The notes beneath the pieces are model-generated. The model saw only the letters and a program-made list of their open reading frames with translations. It was not told where the DNA came from and searched no databases. A stretch of DNA of 64,000 nt from Tianweitania sp. UT-5YL-CI-8. Its GTDB lineage: Bacteria > Pseudomonadota > Alphaproteobacteria > Rhizobiales > Rhizobiaceae. How positions within the stretch are numbered: position 1 is the stretch's first letter; each line of letters opens with the position of its first letter. Positions 43,202 through 51,453 of the stretch are shown one piece after another. The stretch is taken from positions 1 through 64,000 of the forward strand of contig NZ_JASCRR010000010.1 in assembly GCF_030010215.1 (NCBI RefSeq). Direction: 5' to 3'. The translations under genes and the position numbers were made by a program.

Positions 43202-43444
43202 ATGAGCCACGCTCTTTCGGGAAACGGCGCGCTGCGCATGAGCTCGAAAACCGATATCGAGACGGAAGCACGCAGGCTGGCAGGCGATTCGCGCGTGACC
43301 GACTATGACTTCTGGCGGTCGTTGAAGAACCTGAACAATGAAATCTTCGCACTCAGCGCCCGCAAGGCGCCTATCCCGTTGGAGATGATCCGCTGGCGGG
43401 CGATCATCAAGCAGGCGCGGGTGAAACGTGGCTGGTCTGTTTGA
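43202..43444 (+). CDS. Small hypothetical protein
   Basis: An 80-residue hydrophilic protein with no signal peptide or membrane helix. Start at ATG 43202, with GAGGGA directly upstream; earlier in-frame ATGs at 43175 and 43193 lack a site. Composition looks like a real gene (continuous codon use matching neighbours), and the C-terminal part, IFALSARKAPIPLEMIRWR then KQARVKRGWSV, is helical and basic. I do not recognise a family. It sits between the thioesterase and uvrD genes on the same strand. Confidence 0.6.
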   Translation: MSHALSGNGALRMSSKTDIETEARRLAGDSRVTDYDFWRSLKNLNNEIFALSARKAPIPLEMIRWRAIIKQARVKRGWSV

Positions 43445-43593
43445 CGGCGCGGCGCCAGACCAACTGAAATGCTGAAATAACAGGACGTTGGCTGCCGAAT
43501 GAGACGCCACCAGCCGGTGGTGATGCTCCATTCCTGCCAACTCGATCCGGCTTTTTCTGGCCTTTCGGCGGCGAATCACTACATTCCCCTGAA

Positions 43594-46089
43594 ATGTCCG
43601 ATTTTCCTGACGATATGCCGTTCTTCGACGGTCCAGCCGGCGGGCCGCCAGTGGCCAAGCCTGCAGGCGGCGGCATTGCCGCGCGCGCTATGGCGGCTCG
43701 GCAACAGCCTGCCGCGCCGGATTACCTTCGCGGCCTGAACGCAGAGCAAAGCCTGGCGGTCGAAACCACGGAAGGACCTGTGCTGGTTCTGGCCGGCGCC
43801 GGCACCGGCAAGACCCGCGTGCTGACCACCCGCATTGCCCATATCCTTGCCACCGGCCGCGCCTTTCCTAGCCAGATTCTGGCCGTGACCTTCACCAATA
43901 AGGCCGCGCGCGAGATGAAGCATCGCATCGGCATGCTGGTGGGCGAAGCAGTCGAAGGCATGCCCTGGCTCGGCACCTTCCACTCCATCGGCGTGCGCCT
44001 GCTGCGCCGCCATGCCGAGCTTGCCGGCCTGCGCTCGGATTTCACCATTTTGGACACCGACGACGTCATCCGGCTGATCAAGCAGCTCATCCAGGCGGAA
44101 GGCCTCGACGACAAGCGCTGGCCGCCGCGCCAGTTCGCCATGATGATCGACGGCTGGAAGAACAAAGGCCTCGGCCCCGCCGAAATTCCCGAGGGCGACG
44201 CCCGCGCTTTCGCCAATGGCAAGGGCCGCGAGCTCTACAAGGCCTATCAGGATCGCCTGCTGACGCTCAACGCCTGCGACTTCGGCGACCTTCTGCTGCA
44301 TCCCATCCGCATCTTCCGCGCTTATCCCGATATCCTGAAGGACTATCACCGGCGATTCAAATACATCCTGGTGGACGAGTATCAGGACACCAACACCGCG
44401 CAATATATGTGGCTGCGGCTTTTGGCCCAGCGCCCCGCCGGCGCGGCCGTCAACCTTTGCTGCGTCGGCGACGACGACCAGTCGATCTATGGCTGGCGCG
44501 GTGCGGAGGTCGACAACATCCTGCGCTTCGAGAAGGATTTTCCCGGCGCCACCGTCATCCGGCTCGAGCGCAACTACCGCTCGACCGCGCATATTCTGGG
44601 CGCGGCCGCCCATCTCATCGCGCATAATGAAGGCCGCCTTGGCAAGACGCTGTTCACCGACAGGTCCGATCCCGACGACGCCAAGGTCAACGTCCACGCG
44701 GCATGGGATTCGGACGAGGAAGCCCGCGCCATTGGCGAGGAAATCGAGCAGTTCCAGCGCCAGAAGCACAATCTCAGCGACATGGCGATCCTGGTCCGCG
44801 CGTCATTCCAGATGCGCTCCTTCGAGGACCGCTTCATCGAGATCGGCCTGAACTATCGCGTCATCGGCGGTCCGCGCTTTTATGAGCGGCAGGAAATCCG
44901 CGATGCCATGGCATTTTTCCGCGTCGTCGCCCAGCCGGCCGACGACCTTGCCTTCGAGCGAATCGTCAACGTGCCCAAGCGGGGGCTCGGCGAGGCGACC
45001 ATCCGCCAGGTGCATGACACCGCCCGCGCACTTCGTATCCCCATGCTGGAGGCAGCCGCCAAGCTCGCTGAAAGCGACGAACTGAAGCCCAAACCGCGTG
45101 CGGCGCTGCGCGAGGTCGCGGCGAATTTCGAGCGCTGGCAAAAGGCGCTGGAGACCACGCCGCATACGGAGCTGGCCGAGACGATCCTCGAAGAGTCCGG
45201 CTACACAGACATGTGGAAGAACGACCGCTCGGCGGAAGCGCCGGGCCGGCTCGAAAACCTCAAGGAGTTGATCCGCTCCATGGAGGACTACGAGTCGCTG
45301 CGCTCGTTCCTTGAACATGTCGCGCTGGTTATGGATGCCGAGCAGAACGATCAGCTCGACGCCATCAGCATCATGACACTGCATTCGGCCAAGGGATTGG
45401 AATTCGAGACCGTGTTCCTGCCCGGTTGGGAAGAGGGTCTGTTCCCCCACCAGCGCGCGCTCGATGAAGGCGGACGCTCCGGCCTGGAAGAAGAACGCCG
45501 CCTCGCCTATGTCGGCGTCACCCGCGCCAAGCGGAACCTGCATATCTGGTTCGTCTCAAACCGCCGCATCCATGGTCTGTGGCAGTCGACCATCCCGTCG
45601 CGCTTTCTGGACGAACTGCCCGAAGCGCATGTCGAGGTTAAGGAAGCCGGCAATTCCTACGGCGGATATGGCTCCGGCCATGGTGGTGGGCGGCAGAACC
45701 CCTATGGCGCCTCGCGCTTCGACAATGTCGGCTCGTTCTCCAACACCTATGCCACACCCGGCTGGCAGCGGGCGCAGCAGAACAAGACCGAGGCTACCGA
45801 CCGCAACTGGGGGACCCGTTCCGGCCACCAGGTCGAGCGCATAGGTTATGGCGAGACGGACTCCGGGTTCGGCGCCGGCCGAACCAGCGTCAAGGGCCGG
45901 ACGATCGAGGGCGAGTTGGTCGCGAAATCGGTGTCCGACGAGCCTTCGCGCTTCGCGGTCGGCGACCGCGTGTTCCACCAGAAATTCGGCAATGGCTATG
46001 TTTCGGCCATCGACGGCAACAAGCTGACCATCGACTTCGACAAGGCCGGGCAGAAACGCGTTCTGGATGGGTTCGTCTTGGCGGCGTGA
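43594..46089 (+). CDS. uvrD: UvrD/PcrA-type DNA helicase
   Basis: An 831-residue superfamily 1 helicase. Motifs in order: Q motif LNAEQSLAV, Walker A LAGAGTGKT (residues 68-76), Ia AVTFTNKAAREM, Walker B ILVDEYQDT, III VGDDDQSIYGWRGAE, IV LERNYRS, V MTLHSAKGLEFETVFLPGWE and VI RRLAYVGVTRAK. It unwinds DNA in nucleotide excision and mismatch repair. A Gly/Asn-rich stretch of about 100 residues (680-770) precedes the C-terminal tail, which has the GDRVFHQKFGNG module that binds RNA polymerase in UvrD/PcrA. The N terminus has a 45-residue Pro/Ala/Gly extension. Confidence 0.95.
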   Translation: MSDFPDDMPFFDGPAGGPPVAKPAGGGIAARAMAARQQPAAPDYLRGLNAEQSLAVETTEGPVLVLAGAGTGKTRVLTTRIAHILATGRAFPSQILAVTFTNKAAREMKHRIGMLVGEAVEGMPWLGTFHSIGVRLLRRHAELAGLRSDFTILDTDDVIRLIKQLIQAEGLDDKRWPPRQFAMMIDGWKNKGLGPAEIPEGDARAFANGKGRELYKAYQDRLLTLNACDFGDLLLHPIRIFRAYPDILKDYHRRFKYILVDEYQDTNTAQYMWLRLLAQRPAGAAVNLCCVGDDDQSIYGWRGAEVDNILRFEKDFPGATVIRLERNYRSTAHILGAAAHLIAHNEGRLGKTLFTDRSDPDDAKVNVHAAWDSDEEARAIGEEIEQFQRQKHNLSDMAILVRASFQMRSFEDRFIEIGLNYRVIGGPRFYERQEIRDAMAFFRVVAQPADDLAFERIVNVPKRGLGEATIRQVHDTARALRIPMLEAAAKLAESDELKPKPRAALREVAANFERWQKALETTPHTELAETILEESGYTDMWKNDRSAEAPGRLENLKELIRSMEDYESLRSFLEHVALVMDAEQNDQLDAISIMTLHSAKGLEFETVFLPGWEEGLFPHQRALDEGGRSGLEEERRLAYVGVTRAKRNLHIWFVSNRRIHGLWQSTIPSRFLDELPEAHVEVKEAGNSYGGYGSGHGGGRQNPYGASRFDNVGSFSNTYATPGWQRAQQNKTEATDRNWGTRSGHQVERIGYGETDSGFGAGRTSVKGRTIEGELVAKSVSDEPSRFAVGDRVFHQKFGNGYVSAIDGNKLTIDFDKAGQKRVLDGFVLAA

Positions 46090-46166
46090 GGCTTTGCCTT
46101 CGCCGGCTTTAGCGACTATAGGCCTCTTCGACACGACGCATGGCGTCATAGACAGAGAGGCGCATC

Positions 46167-46379
46167 ATGGACGTCAGGGACAGCAACGGAACCCTCCTGA
46201 AGGAAGGCGACACCGTTCACGTGATCAAGGATCTCAAGGTCAAGGGCTCGTCGACGGTGCTGAAGCGCGGCACGGTGATCAGGGGGATTCATCTGACCGA
46301 CGATCCCGATGAGATCGAAGGCCGTACGGATAAGGTCAAGGGCCTCGTGCTCAAGACCATGTTCCTCAAGAAAGGCTGA
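46167..46379 (+). CDS. PhnA-like (YjdM C-terminal) small protein
   Basis: A 70-residue protein equal to the C-terminal beta-barrel domain of PhnA/YjdM (GDTVHVIKDLKVKGSSTVLK, RGTVIRGIHLTDDPDEIEGR and LKTMFLKKG). The zinc-ribbon half of the full-length protein is missing, as in many members. Despite the name, the family has no proven role in phosphonate use. It stands between uvrD and a convergent gene that ends 6 bases after its stop. Confidence 0.85.
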   Translation: MDVRDSNGTLLKEGDTVHVIKDLKVKGSSTVLKRGTVIRGIHLTDDPDEIEGRTDKVKGLVLKTMFLKKG

Positions 46380-46384
46380 ACAGC

Positions 46385-46780
46385 CTATTCCCAAAGCCCG
46401 ATCCTGGCCTCTTTCGCCCGCATTTCGGCTTCGTCATAGCCGCCGCGTGACCAGGCGAGCCCCTCCTTGACCAAGAGAAGCCCGATATCCAGGCCGACAA
46501 CCCGGCATAGGACGGCGTTGTCGCCTTTCGATTCGCAGATGGGTGCGTCAGCCGCAATGACCTCGGCGAGTTGATCCCGCGCCCGGTCGCCACAAGCCCA
46601 TTCCCTGCCGGTGGAGGTTGTACAAATCCTTCCAGGTAAAGGGACTTCGACGCCCCACAATTTCACCGGCTTCCCATCGATTAAAAGCGTTCCACCCCCT
46701 GCAACGGTCGTTTCCGACGATGCGGGAACGGAGATGGCAAACACCGCCGACGCGGCTAGAAAGACTGTCTTGACGCGCAA
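46385..46780 (-). CDS. Exported thermonuclease-fold protein, degenerate
   Basis: A 131-residue protein with a signal peptide (residues 1-24, FLAASAVFAISVPASSE). The rest matches the staphylococcal nuclease fold: LLIDGKPVKLWGVEVPLPG, RARDQLAEVI, and GLAWSRGGYDEAEMRAKEARIGLWE. The catalytic Asp/Arg/Glu pattern of active enzymes (for example LxGIDxPE and the second Arg) is not clearly kept, so activity is doubtful. The start is TTG 46780, with GGAGG 7 bases upstream; no ATG gives a better choice. It is convergent with the PhnA-like gene. Confidence 0.65.
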   Translation of the reverse strand: MRVKTVFLAASAVFAISVPASSETTVAGGGTLLIDGKPVKLWGVEVPLPGRICTTSTGREWACGDRARDQLAEVIAADAPICESKGDNAVLCRVVGLDIGLLLVKEGLAWSRGGYDEAEMRAKEARIGLWE

Positions 46781-46922
46781 CGCAACACCTCCACTGCCTG
46801 GATAAGTGTTAACCCGCAGGACGCCCGAATGCGAGGTACCGCGATTCAGGTCGCAAAGAATTCGGCGGAACACCGCTTCGCCTGATGCGTTTTGCCTGCA
46901 ACGATCACAGGAAGGACGCACC

Positions 46923-47387
46923 ATGGATAAGAAAACCACCGAAGAGTTTTATGAAGACCTTGAGGATTTCGACACCGCCATGCTCGTCACGCGTGATGGG
47001 GATATGCTGCGTTCGCGACCGATGAAGCCTTATGTCGGAAATCCCGATGGTTCCATCCGTTTTCTGACCGCCAAGCACACCCATAAGATAGACGAGGCCA
47101 ATGCAGATCCTGCGGCCAACGTCGTATTCGCCGACGATGGAGAATGGATTTCCGTTTCCGGCGACATCAAGCTTTCCAACGATCCCAGCGACATCGACGA
47201 ACTGTGGACCGCCGATGCCGAACCTTGGTTCGAGAACGGCAAAGCCGACGCCGTCGTGATGATCCTCGATCCGCGTGCAGCGGAATACTGGGATTCGTCC
47301 AAGCTGAAGGCGAACTGGGAGATGCTCAAGAGCGCGGTAACTGGCCAGAAGGCCGATCCAGGCACGAACCAGAAGCTTTCGCTTTAA
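46923..47387 (+). CDS. Pyridoxamine 5'-phosphate oxidase-like flavin-binding protein
   Basis: A 154-residue protein of the PNPOx-like split-barrel family (general stress protein 26 type). Segments typical of the fold are FDTAMLVTRDGDMLRSRPMK, IRFLTAKHTHKIDEANADP and WISVSGDIKLSNDP. It should bind FMN or F420 rather than make pyridoxal phosphate; the C terminus is short, and no B6-specific residues are visible. The start ATG at 46923 follows AAGGACG. A terminator follows at 47402. Confidence 0.82.
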   Translation: MDKKTTEEFYEDLEDFDTAMLVTRDGDMLRSRPMKPYVGNPDGSIRFLTAKHTHKIDEANADPAANVVFADDGEWISVSGDIKLSNDPSDIDELWTADAEPWFENGKADAVVMILDPRAAEYWDSSKLKANWEMLKSAVTGQKADPGTNQKLSL

Positions 47388-47401
47388 ATCACGACATTTA
47401 G

Positions 47402-47434
47402 AAAAGGCCTGCGTGGGAAACCGCGCGGGCTTTG
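47402..47434. terminator. Bidirectional terminator between the PNPOx-like and hexapeptide genes
   Basis: AAAAGGCCTGCG and CGCGCGGGCTTT pair around a TGGGAAAC-type loop with one or two imperfect pairs; an A run upstream and TTT downstream serve both convergent genes. Confidence 0.55.
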
Positions 47435-47440
47435 TTGCGT

Positions 47441-48076
47441 TCAGACGTCCTCCCAGCGGTCGAGAAATGCCTCGATCGATAGCGCCTGCATGGCGGGAAT
47501 GGCCTCGAACAGCTTCTCACGGGGCCAGTTCCACCAGCGCGTCGCTTCGACGCGCGCGGCGATCTCTGGTGAAAAGCGTCTGCGGATCGGTTTGGCGGGA
47601 ACGCCCGCAACGATGGTATAAGCGTCGACGTCTTTTGTCACCACTGCGTTGGCGCCGATGATCGCGCCATTGCCGATGGTGACGCCCGGCATGATGACAG
47701 CGCCATGCCCGACCCAGACATCGTGGCCGAGTGTGACCGGCTTGCCCTGCCGACGCGCCTTGAAATCGGCGTCGACGCCGAGATAGCGGAAATATTCGTT
47801 CGGGCGGTACGTCAGTTTGTGGGTGGTGATACGCTCAATCGGGTGTTCCAACGCGTTGAGACGCGAATTGGCGGCGACAGAGCAGAATTTGCCGATGGTG
47901 GTGTAGATCGCCTCGGCATGACGCTCGAAATAGGAATAGTCGCCGATGGCGACCTCGCGCAGCACACAGCGTTCGCCGACTGCGACATGCCGACCAAGCC
48001 GGCAAGCCTTCAACTCGGCTGTGGGGTGGATGCGCGGTTCGTCGTCTTTGAAGCGCAGGTCTGGCTCGTTTTCCAT
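47441..48076 (-). CDS. Hexapeptide-repeat acyltransferase of the phosphonate-associated family
   Basis: A 211-residue left-handed beta-helix protein. It opens with DEPRIHPTAELKACRLGRHV and has the CatB/LbetaH catalytic His in YTTIGKFCSVAANSRL and GHDVWVGHGAVIMPGVTIGN, then PYTIVAGVPAKPIRRRFSPE-like residues near the end (YTIVAGVPAKPIRRRF). This is the pattern of the phosphonate metabolism transferase family (phn_thr). Such proteins are found with C-P lyase operons, but no phn operon is here. The substrate is unknown. It is followed by 43 bases before creA. Confidence 0.85.
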   Translation of the reverse strand: MENEPDLRFKDDEPRIHPTAELKACRLGRHVAVGERCVLREVAIGDYSYFERHAEAIYTTIGKFCSVAANSRLNALEHPIERITTHKLTYRPNEYFRYLGVDADFKARRQGKPVTLGHDVWVGHGAVIMPGVTIGNGAIIGANAVVTKDVDAYTIVAGVPAKPIRRRFSPEIAARVEATRWWNWPREKLFEAIPAMQALSIEAFLDRWEDV

Positions 48077-48119
48077 GCGATGGCTGTAATCCGCCCCGCG
48101 CCCGCCTGCAACATGGCGG

Positions 48120-48605
48120 CTACTGCGGCTTGCCGTTGGTCCATACGACTTGCTGGCCGTAAAGCGGCACCGTGGTCAGCGACATCTTGGCCGAGCCGTC
48201 TTGGACTTGGCGGGAATGCGACAGGTAGATCAGCGTGTCGTTGGCCGTGTCGTAGATACGATTGACCACCTGTTCCTTCCAGATAAGGCTGATGCCTTGC
48301 TTGAAAACCTCCTCGCCCTCCTTGTCCATGTCGATGTCGCCAATGGTGATTGGCCCGGTCTGACGGCAGGCAATGGACGAATCGGAAGGGTTCTCGAACC
48401 AGTTGCCCTTTTGCAGCCGGTCGATGACGCCACGGTCGAAATACGAGACGTGGCAGGTAACGCCCTGGACCTTGGGATCCTTGATAGCCTCGACGATGAT
48501 GTCGTTGCCCAGCCAATCGACGCCGACCTCGCCGACTTCCTGTGCCGAGGCGGCGGAAGCCGCGGTCAGCAGCATGGCTGCGATGGGAACGAACATTGTG
48601 CGCAT
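48120..48605 (-). CDS. creA: CreA family exported protein
   Basis: A 161-residue protein with a signal peptide (residues 1-21, VPIAAMLLTAASAASAQ) and the CreA signature VGVDWLGNDIIVEAIKDPKV, GVTCHVSYFDRG, DSSIACRQTGPITI and WKEQVVNRIYDTANDTLIYL. It is secreted to the periplasm. CreA was first named from the E. coli creABCD locus, where its role is not known. It lies between the hexapeptide gene and the cytochrome gene on the same strand. Confidence 0.92.
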   Translation of the reverse strand: MRTMFVPIAAMLLTAASAASAQEVGEVGVDWLGNDIIVEAIKDPKVQGVTCHVSYFDRGVIDRLQKGNWFENPSDSSIACRQTGPITIGDIDMDKEGEEVFKQGISLIWKEQVVNRIYDTANDTLIYLSHSRQVQDGSAKMSLTTVPLYGQQVVWTNGKPQ

Positions 48606-48673
48606 CGGCTAGTCTCCTTGCAAGGCCTGATGGCGCTAGAGGTGGGAAACCGCCCTGGTGTTTGCAAGCGAAA

Positions 48674-49180
48674 TCAGCTTTTGTCCGGCACCATCATGCG
48701 GCGCAGGACAGGACTGCGGAAAACGAAGTGCTGCACCAGGGCTCCGGCGATGTGCAGGAAGACGAGCCACATCAATACGGTCTTGCCGATCAGGTGGACA
48801 CCGATTGCCGCATTCACCCCTCCGAACCATGCGGCCATGCCGGACAGCGGCACGAGGAACAGAAGCAGATAGATCAGCGCGTGCGTGGCATGCGCCAGAA
48901 TGCGCAGTGGCGCGGCTTCGTTTTCGGGCGGAGGCGGCGCACCGCGCGTAAGCCTGAGAAAGATCCGACCGATCGCGAGCAGAAGCACGAGAATACCGGC
49001 GATGGCGTGAGCATTGGAGCCGAGCACATCGGCTGGGGGCACTGGCGCGCCTTGGCGCACCGCATTCCAAGCGTCGCCAATGGCGCCATTGGCGAGAAAC
49101 TGGAATAGGACAAGCAACACGACAGCCCAATGCAGGCTGATCTGAAGCGTGGAATAACCGTTGGGCCTGGCTGACGGGAT
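48674..49180 (-). CDS. Cytochrome b561 family protein, apparent ATC start
   Basis: A di-haem b-type cytochrome of about 168 residues with four hydrophobic helices (ISLHWAVVLLVLFQFLANGA, HAIAGILVLLLAIGRIFL, HATHALIYLLLFLVPLSGMA and IGVHLIGKTVLMWLVFLHIAG), containing the His residues that bind haem in helices 1, 2, 3 and 4. The frame upstream of the first helix has no ATG, GTG or TTG down to its stop at about 49225-49227; the codon at 49178-49180 is ATC, preceded at 7 bases by GGAGG. The first haem His (LHW) is needed, so the start must lie upstream of it. The likely explanations are a rare ATC start, a mutated ATG or a sequencing error. Confidence 0.72.
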   Translation of the reverse strand: MPSARPNGYSTLQISLHWAVVLLVLFQFLANGAIGDAWNAVRQGAPVPPADVLGSNAHAIAGILVLLLAIGRIFLRLTRGAPPPPENEAAPLRILAHATHALIYLLLFLVPLSGMAAWFGGVNAAIGVHLIGKTVLMWLVFLHIAGALVQHFVFRSPVLRRMMVPDKS

Positions 49181-49313
49181 GGCTTGGCCTCCATTTCCAC
49201 CCAGACTATCCGGGAGATGAACCCATCACAAGCGGCTTCCCGCTCGCGAAATGGTGTTCTTCAAGACCTGACATGGTCAAGATGTCCTCTTTTTTGCTAA
49301 GCGCCGGCGCGCT

Positions 49314-49487
49314 ATGAATCCCCCCATGAGCAAGGGGCCTCCAATCACGCATGCAACGGCCGGCTGGCTGGCGCTCGCCACGGCGGTATTTGCAGCCGTG
49401 AGCGGCTTGGCTTTCGCGCTGTGGATGGAAAACAGCGAGGCTATCTTTCTCTCCACCATCGAAGCCGGCCTGTCCTGGTGCTTCTGA
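49314..49487 (+). CDS. Small single-pass membrane protein upstream of sco
   Basis: A protein of 57 residues (or 53 from ATG 49326). One hydrophobic segment (AGWLALATAVFAAVSGLAFA) is followed by a short tail ending in STIEAGLSWCF. Small proteins of this kind with the same C-terminal pattern lie just before SCO genes in Rhizobiales, by my recollection of the family. Neither start has a strong ribosome binding site, so 49314 is tentative. The stop precedes sco by 28 bases. The Cys near the C terminus is a possible copper-related residue, untested. Confidence 0.6.
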   Translation: MNPPMSKGPPITHATAGWLALATAVFAAVSGLAFALWMENSEAIFLSTIEAGLSWCF

Positions 49488-49515
49488 CGCGCTTCTAACC
49501 AACGGATTTATTGCG

Positions 49516-50091
49516 ATGCGTGCCATTCTGGTCGGTATTCTCGTGCTTCTGGCTGTCGCCGTCGGCTGGCTGACCTTCGACTGGTATCGCGCGCAAGGCC
49601 AGGCCACGGCGTTTGGCGAACCGTTCTCGCTGGTTGACGGCAGCGGCCAACCGATCACCGAAGCCGCCTTTCGCGGTCACCCGTCAGCCGTGTTCTTCGG
49701 CTTCACCCATTGCCCCGAGGTCTGCCCGACGACGCTGTTCGAACTCGACGGCTGGCTGAAGGCGCTGGGTGACGAGGGCAAGGATATCCGCGCCTACTTT
49801 GTGTCAGTCGATCCCGAGCGCGACACGCCCGAGGTGCTGAAGAATTATGTCGGCAACGTTTCCGACCGCATCACTGGCATCACCGGCGAGCCCGCCAAGG
49901 TTCTGGACATGGCGAAAGCCTTCAAGATCTATTACAAGAAGGTGCCTCTGGAAGGCGGCGACTACACGATGGATCACACCGCCTCCGTGCTACTTCTGGA
50001 CGGTGAGGGCGATTTCTTCGGCACCATCGCCTACGGGGAAAACAGCGACACCGCCGTTGCAAAGCTCAAGCGTCTGGTCGAAAAGGGCTGA
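49516..50091 (+). CDS. sco: SCO1/SenC family copper chaperone
   Basis: A 191-residue protein with an N-terminal signal/anchor (residues 1-22, AILVGILVLLAVAVGWLTF) and a thioredoxin fold. The copper ligands are in FTHCPEVCPTTLFELDG (CxxxC) and the distant His in YTMDHTASVLLLDG. It delivers copper to the Cu-A site of cytochrome c oxidase. It stands after a small membrane protein and before prmA. Confidence 0.92.
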   Translation: MRAILVGILVLLAVAVGWLTFDWYRAQGQATAFGEPFSLVDGSGQPITEAAFRGHPSAVFFGFTHCPEVCPTTLFELDGWLKALGDEGKDIRAYFVSVDPERDTPEVLKNYVGNVSDRITGITGEPAKVLDMAKAFKIYYKKVPLEGGDYTMDHTASVLLLDGEGDFFGTIAYGENSDTAVAKLKRLVEKG

Positions 50092-50112
50092 CGCAGTTCA
50101 GCCCGGAAAACC

Positions 50113-50985
50113 ATGTCACAAACCCGCCTCTTCTTCAGGACCGGACGCATCGACGCGCACCGCGCCTTCTCGGCCCTCGATCTCGCTTTCGAGGAGGATG
50201 GCTGGCCGGTTGCGATTCTTGAAGTCGACGAAGATCAGGACATTCAGGAAGTGTCGCTTTATGTCGACGGCGAGGTCGAGGACATCGCCGCCGAGATGCG
50301 CAAGGTCATGGACGGCCTGGGCCTCGACCAAGTACTGGACCGGGAGGCCCTGCCGGATATCGATTGGGTCACGAAATCGCTGGAGGGGCTGAAGCCTGTC
50401 GCCGCCGGTCGCTTCCTGGTGCATGGCGCACATGACCGCCAGAAGCGGCGTGCCGGACAGATCGCCATCGAGATCGAGGCCGGCCTCGCCTTCGGCACAG
50501 GCCACCATGGCACGACGGCGGGTTGCCTGGAAATGCTGGAGCGGGTCGTGGTGCGTGAGCGCCCGCGCAACGCGCTCGACTTGGGCACCGGCAGCGCAGT
50601 GCTGGCCATCGCCATTGCGCGTCTTGCGCACATTCCGGTGCTGGCGACCGATATCGACCCGGTTGCAACGCGCGTGGCCGCCGAAAACGCCCGTCTCAAT
50701 CATGTTGGACGCTATGTGAAAGCCGAAACCGCGCCGGGGTTTCACCACCCTTTGTTCGGGGCGCACAAGCCATTCGACCTGATCGTCGCCAACATCCTGG
50801 CGCGACCGTTGATGCGGCTGGCACCCGAGATGGCCCGACATCTGGCGCCGGGCGGATCGATCATCCTGTCCGGCATTCTTGACCGGCAGCGGGACGCCGT
50901 GCTCGCGGCCTATAATGGCCAAAGCTTCCGGCATGTGCGCACACTTCACAAGGAAGGATGGGTGACCATCCACCTTAAGCGCTGA
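50113..50985 (+). CDS. prmA: Ribosomal protein L11 methyltransferase
   Basis: A 290-residue SAM methyltransferase. The N-terminal 120 residues form the L11-binding region; then come the PrmA-specific [20 protein letters not shown] and [19 protein letters not shown] (SAM motif I), [19 protein letters not shown] (acidic loop) and [20 protein letters not shown] (motif IV/post). It methylates lysines of ribosomal protein L11. It follows the Sco gene by 21 bases, on the same strand. Confidence 0.95.
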   Translation: MSQTRLFFRTGRIDAHRAFSALDLAFEEDGWPVAILEVDEDQDIQEVSLYVDGEVEDIAAEMRKVMDGLGLDQVLDREALPDIDWVTKSLEGLKPVAAGRFLVHGAHDRQKRRAGQIAIEIEAGLAFGTGHHGTTAGCLEMLERVVVRERPRNALDLGTGSAVLAIAIARLAHIPVLATDIDPVATRVAAENARLNHVGRYVKAETAPGFHHPLFGAHKPFDLIVANILARPLMRLAPEMARHLAPGGSIILSGILDRQRDAVLAAYNGQSFRHVRTLHKEGWVTIHLKR

Positions 50986-51027
50986 AGCGGTTGGTCCGGC
51001 GCGCCGAATGACGCGCCGTTAAGCCGG

Positions 51028-51207
51028 TTAGAGGTAAGCTGAGAACCGTGCGTTCTTTTCGAGGTGCTTGCGGTCGTAGCCATACTGCTTCAGCGTGGCG
51101 TCATCCATCGAGAGCAGGACGCCGTTGACGTAACGGGCTGCTTCGCGCTGACGCGCGGTAACGAGGGCATCGAAGGCATTCGCAAAAAAACCGGTCTTCT
51201 TGGCCAT
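51028..51207 (-). CDS. DUF1127 family small protein
   Basis: A 59-residue protein with the alphaproteobacterial DUF1127 pattern (a long first part, AFDALVTARQREAARYVNGV, then LSMDDATLKQYGYDRKHLEK). Members are abundant, often induced by stress, and some bind RNA or affect phosphate and RNA metabolism. ATG 51207 has AAAGGAA upstream. It stands alone between prmA and the aminopeptidase gene; the sequence before the start (51208-51250) is AT-rich and likely holds its promoter. Confidence 0.82.
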   Translation of the reverse strand: MAKKTGFFANAFDALVTARQREAARYVNGVLLSMDDATLKQYGYDRKHLEKNARFSAYL

Positions 51208-51453
51208 TGTCGTGTTCCTTTCAGGAAATCGAACTCTGCAATTCTCTAACAACTAGGTAAGTCACACTGACCTAATTGAGTAGTGACAGGATTGCATGAC
51301 ATCCCTCTCGTTTTTGCATATGCGAAGGGAATGCTGCGCTGCACCATTGAGATGTGTGTGATCGCCCTCAGCCTCTGCAACGGAATTGTTTCAAACGGCG
51401 GCGGAAATGCTTTAACGTCCGGCCAACTTTGCGACAGCAGACAGGCGCGTTTC

